Source: an uncultured beta proteobacterium (GTDB taxonomy: Bacteria; Pseudomonadota; Gammaproteobacteria; Burkholderiales; Burkholderiaceae_C). Taken from it: DNA of 11,080 bases. Positions 6,652-11,080 of the stretch are shown piece by piece (position 1 is the first letter of the stretch; every line of letters starts with the position of its first letter). The notes under the pieces are model-generated. The model was not told the origin of the DNA. It saw only the letters and a program-made list of their open reading frames with translations, and did not search any database. The position numbers and the translations under genes are program-made. The stretch spans positions 1 through 11,080 of the forward strand of contig CAIOLZ010000056.1 of the NCBI GenBank assembly GCA_903859265.1, given 5' to 3'.

Positions 6652-7290
6652 ATGCAAGTCGCCTTGAATTCCCAGGCACTGATCGGCCCGAACGCGCTGA
6701 TTCAGATGGTTGAGGCTTTGCGAATTGTTTGGGGACCGCAAGAAACGCGCGCCCTGCTCGGATCACTGGGTCTGGGCCACTATGCAGACACGCCGCCGCA
6801 GCGCATGCTGCCCCAGGAAGAAGTGGCTGCTCTGCACGCCCGCCTGCACGGTCTGGTGGATACGCAGACTTTCAAGGCCATCACCCGCGAGGCCGGGCTT
6901 CGCACCGCAGATTACCTCTTGGCAAACCGCATCCCCCGGCCCGTGCAGTGGGTTCTCAAAAGGCTTCCTGATGCGATCGCAGCGCGCGTGTTGTGCCGGG
7001 CCATTGCCAGGCACGCCTGGACGTTCGCCGGATCCGGGAATTTTTCCTACGCATGGACGCCGCGACTGGTATTCCGATTGCGGGGCAATCCGCTGTGCAA
7101 GCGCATTGCGTCCGACGTTCCGGTTTGTGACTACTACGCTGCCACCTTTGAGCGGATTTTCCGCACTATCGTCAACGACAACTGGCGTGTCGTTGAACTG
7201 CAGTGCGAAGCCAACGGGGCGCTGATGTGCGAATTCGGGTTTTATCCACGCAACGAGCTGGCGTCAGCTGCCCAACACCAGGAGGTGTGA
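6652..7290 (+). CDS. bchJ: BchJ, V4R-domain bacteriochlorophyll biosynthesis protein
   Basis: 212-residue cytoplasmic protein, close to the usual BchJ length. The C-terminal half is a V4R (4-vinyl reductase) domain containing Cys149, Cys159, Cys185 and Cys193, the last two in LQCEANGALMCEFGF. BchJ was first named for reduction of the 8-vinyl (old 4-vinyl) group of chlorophyllide precursors. Later work assigns that reduction mainly to other enzymes (BciA, BciB or the chlorophyllide reductase itself), so BchJ is better seen as an accessory or pigment-carrier protein. It follows bchE by 5 bases with no good Shine-Dalgarno of its own, so translation is probably coupled to bchE. The bchE-bchJ pair is conserved in many purple bacteria, which supports the identity. 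Confidence 0.88.
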   Translation: MQVALNSQALIGPNALIQMVEALRIVWGPQETRALLGSLGLGHYADTPPQRMLPQEEVAALHARLHGLVDTQTFKAITREAGLRTADYLLANRIPRPVQWVLKRLPDAIAARVLCRAIARHAWTFAGSGNFSYAWTPRLVFRLRGNPLCKRIASDVPVCDYYAATFERIFRTIVNDNWRVVELQCEANGALMCEFGFYPRNELASAAQHQEV

Positions 7291-7310
7291 CCGCCCGAGA
7301 GCGGCCATGT

Positions 7311-7355
7311 TGAACCAGTAAACTGAGAGTTCACCGCATCCTATAAAAAGAGGAG
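7311..7355 (+). promoter_or_regulatory. Leader of the Bug gene: stem-loop and strong Shine-Dalgarno
   Basis: The 72-base gap between bchJ and the Bug gene holds an imperfect stem-loop. TGAAC (7311-7315) pairs with GTTCA (7329-7333), and CAG (7316-7318) pairs with CTG (7323-7325) across a short TAAA loop, leaving a 3-base AGA bulge. TATAAA (7342-7347) could be a -10, but no convincing -35 is present. AAGAGGAG (7348-7355) is a strong ribosome site 7 bases before the ATG, the same octamer as at bchE. No T tract follows the stem, so termination is unlikely. Read-through from bchJ is possible. Confidence 0.4.
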
Positions 7356-7362
7356 AACTTTC

Positions 7363-8334
7363 ATGTTGAAGCACTGCAGAGTATTTTTGGCATTTGCACT
7401 GGCCCTGGCGGCGACAGGGCTGGCAATGGCACAGGACAGCTACCCCAACAAACCAGTCACTGTCATCGTCCCGCAGGCCGCAGGCGGTGCCAACGACGTC
7501 ATTGCCCGCGTCATTGCGCAGAAACTGACCGAACAATTGGGCAAGAATTTCATCGTGGACAACCGGGTGGGTGCAGGCGGCAATGTCGGCACCGTGGCAG
7601 CCGCCCGCGCCAAGGCAGACGGCTACACCCTGATGATCACCGCCGACAGTTCCATGGTGATCAATCCGGCGCTCTACAAAAGTACCGGGTTCGATCCGGT
7701 CAAGGATTTTGAGCCGATTGGCACCCTGGCCACAGCCGGTTATGTGCTGGTGGCCAATCCGCTTTTCCCTGCCAACAACACCGCAGAGCTGATAGCGCTG
7801 GCCAAACAGCAACCGGGCAAAATCAACATCGGCTCTGCGGGCAATGGCACGCTGAACCATCTGATTGGCGAAATGCTGGGCAAGGCCGCTGATATCGAAA
7901 TGGTTCATGTTCCCTACAAAGGCTCGGCAGCGGCGGTGGCCGATCTGGTGTCCGGACAAATTCAGGTATCGGTGCAAAGCGTGCCGTCCTCCATCGCTTT
8001 TATCCGCTCGGGCAAAGTGAAAGTGCTGGGCGTGGTCAACCCCAAGCGTCTGCCGGCCATACCTGATGCACCCACCATCGGCGAGACGATCAAGGGCTTT
8101 GGTGCCACACCGTGGTACGGCATGTTCGCGCCCGCCGGTACCCCGAAAGCCATATTGGCCCAGCTCAATGCCGAGATTGCCAAAGCGCTCGAATCCAGGG
8201 ACGTTCAGGAGCGACTGGCCGCCGTGGGCTGTGAGCCCTTCAAGTCCACGCCCGAGCAATTCGCAACCCTCATCCGTGAGGATTTGCCGCGCTGGGCACG
8301 CATTGTCAAGGCCTCTGGCGCAACCATTGACTGA
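7363..8334 (+). CDS. Bug/TctC-family periplasmic solute-binding protein
   Basis: 323-residue exported binding protein of the tripartite tricarboxylate transporter type. A signal peptide (1-23, cut after AMA) is followed by the family opening YPNKPVTVIVPQAAGG and NDVIARVIAQKL. Next come DNRVGAGGNVGTVAAARAKADGY, VPYKGSAAAVADLVSGQ near the middle and PWYGMFAPAGTP towards the end. Bug proteins capture carboxylates, amino acids or aromatic acids; the ligand cannot be predicted here. The matching membrane parts (TctA, TctB) are absent from this window, which is common for Bug proteins. Some orphan Bug proteins act in sensing rather than transport. The stop codon shares a base with an ATG of the next frame, and the CoA-transferase start is 11 bases further, so the two are probably co-translated. 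Position between bchJ and crtI is unusual. Confidence 0.9.
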   Translation: MLKHCRVFLAFALALAATGLAMAQDSYPNKPVTVIVPQAAGGANDVIARVIAQKLTEQLGKNFIVDNRVGAGGNVGTVAAARAKADGYTLMITADSSMVINPALYKSTGFDPVKDFEPIGTLATAGYVLVANPLFPANNTAELIALAKQQPGKINIGSAGNGTLNHLIGEMLGKAADIEMVHVPYKGSAAAVADLVSGQIQVSVQSVPSSIAFIRSGKVKVLGVVNPKRLPAIPDAPTIGETIKGFGATPWYGMFAPAGTPKAILAQLNAEIAKALESRDVQERLAAVGCEPFKSTPEQFATLIREDLPRWARIVKASGATID

Positions 8335-8335
8335 T

Positions 8336-8340
8336 GGGAG
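8336..8340 (+). promoter_or_regulatory. Shine-Dalgarno GGGAG that places the CoA-transferase start
   Basis: GGGAG is 5 bases before the ATG at 8346. A second in-frame ATG at 8334, overlapping the stop codon of the Bug gene, would add only four residues and has no good ribosome site. The later ATG is preferred, but the earlier one cannot be excluded. Confidence 0.55.
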
Positions 8341-8345
8341 ACGCC

Positions 8346-9554
8346 ATGGAAATTCCTGCGTTAACGCCCGGCGCGCTGCAGGGTTTGCGCGTGGTGGAAA
8401 TGGGCCAGCTGATTGCCGGCCCGTTCGCCGCCAAAACCCTGGGAGACTTCGGTGCCGACGTGATCAAAATCGAGCCACCGGGAACGGGCGATCCGCTGCG
8501 CAACTGGCGCATGCTGCAGGATGGCACCTCGGTCTGGTGGCAGGTGCAATCGCGCAACAAGCGCTCCATTGCGCTTGATTTGCGCAGCTCCGAAGGCCAG
8601 GACATTGCCAGGCAGCTTATTGCCCGGGCCGACGTGCTGATCGAAAACTTCCGCCCGGGCACGCTCGAAGGCTGGGGCATGGATTACGAAGCGCTTTCAA
8701 AGGACAACCCGGGCCTGGTCATGCTGCGCATCTCCGGCTACGGCCAGACCGGTCCTTACCGAGACTTGCCGGGTTTTGGTGCCATTGGTGAGGCCATGGG
8801 TGGACTGCGCCACCTCACTGGCGAATCAGGCAGGGTCCCGGTGCGCTGCGGCATTTCCATCGGCGATTCACTGGCCGCACTGCACGGCACCATCGGCGTT
8901 TTGATGGCCATTTACCACCGCAAGGTCAATGGCGGCAAAGGCCAGGTCATCGACATGGCGCTCAACGAGGCCGTGCTCAACGTGATGGAAAGCCTGATCC
9001 CCGAATACAGTGCCTTCGGCGCTGTCCGTGAACCCGGCGGCTCCGCACTGCCGGGCATTGCCCCCTCCAACGCCTACCGTTGCACCGACGGCATCGTGCT
9101 GATTGCCGGCAATGGCGACAGCATCTTCAAGCGCCTGATGCAAGTGATTGGGCGGGAGGATCTGGGCAACGACCCGGCGCTGGCCAACAACGCCGGCCGG
9201 GTGATCCGGGTCCAGCAAATAGACAGTGCGATCGAAGCCTGGACATGCAGCCGAACCGTGGCGCAGGTGCTGCAGGCGCTGGGCGCATCCAGCGTTCCTG
9301 CCGGCCGGGTTTACACCGCGAAAGACATTGTGGAAGACCCCCATTACCGTGAGCGCGACATGATCCTCCAACAAACCACCCGCGACGGGCACACGATCGA
9401 AGTGCCCGGCATCATCCCGAAATTATCCGAAACACCGGGCCGGATTCGCGTGTCGGCTCCGGGGCTGGGAGACGATACCGATGCCGTGCTAGGCGAGCTG
9501 GAATTCAGCGCCGAAACCATTGCCCGCTTGCGCCAAAAGAAGGTGGTTGCGTGA
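8346..9554 (+). CDS. Family III CoA-transferase (CaiB/BaiF/Frc type)
   Basis: 402-residue cytoplasmic enzyme of the formyl-CoA transferase class, which moves CoA between carboxylic acids through an aspartyl-CoA intermediate. Family features in order: LRVVEMGQLIAGPFAAKTLGD near the start; DVIKIEPPGTGDPLRNWR; a central NKRSIALDLRS; ADVLIENFRPGTLEGWG; SGYGQTGPYRDLPGF; and ISIGDSLAALHG, where Asp174 corresponds to the catalytic aspartate of formyl-CoA transferase. Length is normal. Substrates cannot be assigned; oxalate, succinate, malate, mesaconate or citramalate-type exchange are all known in the family. The gene directly follows the Bug gene and overlaps the crtI start by GTGA (9551-9554), so it is likely expressed with both. 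Pairs of Bug proteins and CoA-transferases are common in Burkholderiales, where uptake of an acid is plausibly linked to its activation. Confidence 0.9.
   Translation: MEIPALTPGALQGLRVVEMGQLIAGPFAAKTLGDFGADVIKIEPPGTGDPLRNWRMLQDGTSVWWQVQSRNKRSIALDLRSSEGQDIARQLIARADVLIENFRPGTLEGWGMDYEALSKDNPGLVMLRISGYGQTGPYRDLPGFGAIGEAMGGLRHLTGESGRVPVRCGISIGDSLAALHGTIGVLMAIYHRKVNGGKGQVIDMALNEAVLNVMESLIPEYSAFGAVREPGGSALPGIAPSNAYRCTDGIVLIAGNGDSIFKRLMQVIGREDLGNDPALANNAGRVIRVQQIDSAIEAWTCSRTVAQVLQALGASSVPAGRVYTAKDIVEDPHYRERDMILQQTTRDGHTIEVPGIIPKLSETPGRIRVSAPGLGDDTDAVLGELEFSAETIARLRQKKVVA
9538..9543 (+). promoter_or_regulatory. Shine-Dalgarno of crtI, inside the CoA-transferase 3' end
   Basis: AGAAGG lies 7 bases before GTG at 9551. 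It supports a GTG start overlapping the CoA-transferase stop by four bases. Confidence 0.65.
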
Positions 9555-11080
9555 GGACGCCCGTCGCCGTGGGTCGCCGTACTGACACGGCCCAATCGGA
9601 TGCAAAAACCGCGCTGGTCATCGGCAGCGGCTTTGGTGGTCTGGCCGCCGCCGTCCGGCTTGCAGCCAGGGGCTGGCGGGTCACGGTACTCGAAAAGCTC
9701 GATACCCCTGGCGGCCGCGCCCGGGTGCACCGCGTTGACGGTTACACCTTTGATGCTGGCCCCACCATCATCACCGTGCCGCACCTGCTGGAGGAGTTAT
9801 GGGCACTGGCGGGACGCAAGCTGTCCGACGATGTGCAGCTGCGTATGCTCGACCCGTTCTACCGTGTGCGGTTCGCTGACGGTGACCATTTCGACTACAG
9901 CGGTGACCCTGAGCGCATGCGCGCCGAGGTGCTGCGTATCGACCCTGACGCGGGGCCGGGTTACGACGCCTTCGTGGCCGAGGCTGACATTTGTTACAAG
10001 CTCGGTTTTGAAACCCTGGGGTGCTACGCCTTTGAAACCTTGGGCGACCTGCTCCGGGCGGCGCCTTCGATGGCGCGCATGAAAGGCTGGCGCAGCCTGC
10101 ACTCCATGGTCGCCAAGCATTTAAAGCACCCCAAGCTGCGCATGGTGATGAGCCTGCAGTCGCTGCTGATTGGTGGCAACCCATTCTCGGTTACCAGCGT
10201 GTACGCGCTCATCAACGCGCTGGAGCGGCAATTTGGCGTGCATTGGGCCATGGGCGGCACGGGCAGCCTTGTGACGGGTCTGGTGCGCCTGATCGAAGGC
10301 ATGGGCGGTGAGCTGCGCACCGGCGCCGAGGTACGCCGCATTGAGGTCGCCGATGGTCGCGCCTGCGGCGTCACCCTGGCCAGCGGTGAAACGCTGAGCG
10401 CCGACATTGTGGTCAGCAACGCCGACACCGCCTGGACCTACAAGAACCTGATCGACGCCAAGCATCGCAAGTTCTGGACTGACGCCAAAGTCGAGGGCGG
10501 CAAGTACTCGATGAGCCTGTTCGTGTGGTACTTCGGCACCAACAAACGCTTTGAGGACGTACCCCACCACATGATGTTGCTGGGTCCCCGCTACGAAGCG
10601 CTGCTGGCCGACATTTTCAAACGCCACCACCTGGCCGGTGACTTCAGTTTGTACTTGCACCGCCCGACCGCCACAGACCCGGCCATGGCACCCGACGGTT
10701 GCGACACGTTTTATGTGCTGTCGCCGGTGCCCCATCTTCAAAGCGGAACCGATTGGGCACGGCAAGCCGAACCCTACCGCGCCGCCATCGCGCTGGCGCT
10801 GGAACAAACGGTGCTGCCGGGGCTGAGTGCGCATCTGACGGTGTCATTCATGACCACACCGCAAGACTTTCAGGACACGCTCCTGTCTTACAAGGGTGCA
10901 GCGTTCGGACTGGAGCCGCTGCTGCTGCAAAGCGCATGGTTCAGGCCGCACAACCGCAGCGAAGACATCAAGGGCCTCTTCATGGTGGGCGCCAGCACGC
11001 ACCCGGGTGCAGGCATACCGGGGGTGTTGATGTCGGCCAAAGCACTGGAGACGGTGCTGCCCGACAGCGTTGCCAACGGG
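9551..11080 (+). CDS. crtI: Phytoene desaturase CrtI (3' end beyond window)
   Basis: 510 codons are open from a GTG start to the window end, close to full CrtI length (about 490-520), so only a short tail should be missing. CrtI is an FAD-dependent, membrane-associated enzyme that desaturates phytoene to neurosporene or lycopene. The N-terminal dinucleotide-binding fold is LVIGSGFGGLAAAVRLA (GSGFGG at 25-30), with an acidic end to the second strand at Glu48, then GGRARVHRVDGYTFDAGPTI. The C-terminal bacterial phytoene dehydrogenase signature is GASTHPGAGIPG (480-491). The GTG is chosen because a Shine-Dalgarno lies 7 bases before it and it gives the usual short lead of about 20 residues before the FAD fold. 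The start overlaps the CoA-transferase stop (GTGA), indicating translational coupling. Number of desaturation steps cannot be read from sequence. Neighbours such as crtB would be expected beyond the window. Confidence 0.95.
   Translation, partial: MRTPVAVGRRTDTAQSDAKTALVIGSGFGGLAAAVRLAARGWRVTVLEKLDTPGGRARVHRVDGYTFDAGPTIITVPHLLEELWALAGRKLSDDVQLRMLDPFYRVRFADGDHFDYSGDPERMRAEVLRIDPDAGPGYDAFVAEADICYKLGFETLGCYAFETLGDLLRAAPSMARMKGWRSLHSMVAKHLKHPKLRMVMSLQSLLIGGNPFSVTSVYALINALERQFGVHWAMGGTGSLVTGLVRLIEGMGGELRTGAEVRRIEVADGRACGVTLASGETLSADIVVSNADTAWTYKNLIDAKHRKFWTDAKVEGGKYSMSLFVWYFGTNKRFEDVPHHMMLLGPRYEALLADIFKRHHLAGDFSLYLHRPTATDPAMAPDGCDTFYVLSPVPHLQSGTDWARQAEPYRAAIALALEQTVLPGLSAHLTVSFMTTPQDFQDTLLSYKGAAFGLEPLLLQSAWFRPHNRSEDIKGLFMVGASTHPGAGIPGVLMSAKALETVLPDSVANG

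Noticed and set aside
5954..6766. 270-codon minus-strand open frame across the bchE/bchJ junction
   Set aside because: It is antisense to two well-supported genes and has no recognisable motifs.
7264..8259. 331-codon minus-strand open frame opposite the Bug gene
   Set aside because: The plus-strand Bug protein has a signal peptide and family motifs over the same span; the antisense product has no recognisable domain.
9600..10082. 160-codon plus-strand open frame starting with ATG at 9600
   Set aside because: It is in a different frame from the continuous crtI reading frame, which carries the FAD-binding fold in the same bases.

Overview
The window looks like a chromosomal segment from a facultatively phototrophic betaproteobacterium of the Burkholderiales, probably Rhodoferax- or Rubrivivax-like. 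Three things point that way: the anaerobic bacteriochlorophyll genes bchE and bchJ next to the carotenoid gene crtI, a Bug-type periplasmic binding protein (a family greatly expanded in Burkholderiales), and a chemoreceptor with a pentapeptide tail. The genus is inferred from gene content and was not tested.

Left part (1-4893), general cell functions. The window opens inside a ClC chloride channel/antiporter gene (+). A convergent gene on the minus strand encodes a Pal-type OmpA lipoprotein; its intrinsic terminator lies inside the last codons of the ClC gene. Divergent from pal is a small OmpH/Skp-like periplasmic chaperone gene, and the 193-base gap between them carries palindromes and a perfect TATAAT. 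Next come a methyl-accepting chemotaxis protein, preceded by a perfect flagellar sigma-28 (FliA) -10 element, and an MFS_3-type exporter.

Right part (4894-11080), photosynthesis gene cluster edge, all on the + strand. A near-perfect FNR box precedes bchE, the oxygen-independent Mg-protoporphyrin monomethyl ester cyclase. bchJ follows after 5 bases. After a 72-base gap comes a Bug/TctC-type solute-binding protein, then a family III CoA-transferase, then crtI (phytoene desaturase, GTG start, still open at the window end after 510 codons). The last three genes abut or overlap by a few bases, so a carboxylate-capture protein, a CoA-transferase and a carotenoid desaturase appear to form one expression unit. 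This insertion of acid-uptake and activation genes between bch and crt genes is the most unusual thing in the window.

How the parts fit together: bchE and bchJ act in the anaerobic branch of bacteriochlorophyll synthesis and crtI in carotenoid synthesis. The Bug protein and CoA-transferase could supply or activate an organic acid during photoheterotrophic growth; that link rests on arrangement alone. No tRNA, rRNA, CRISPR array, insertion sequence or phage gene was seen.
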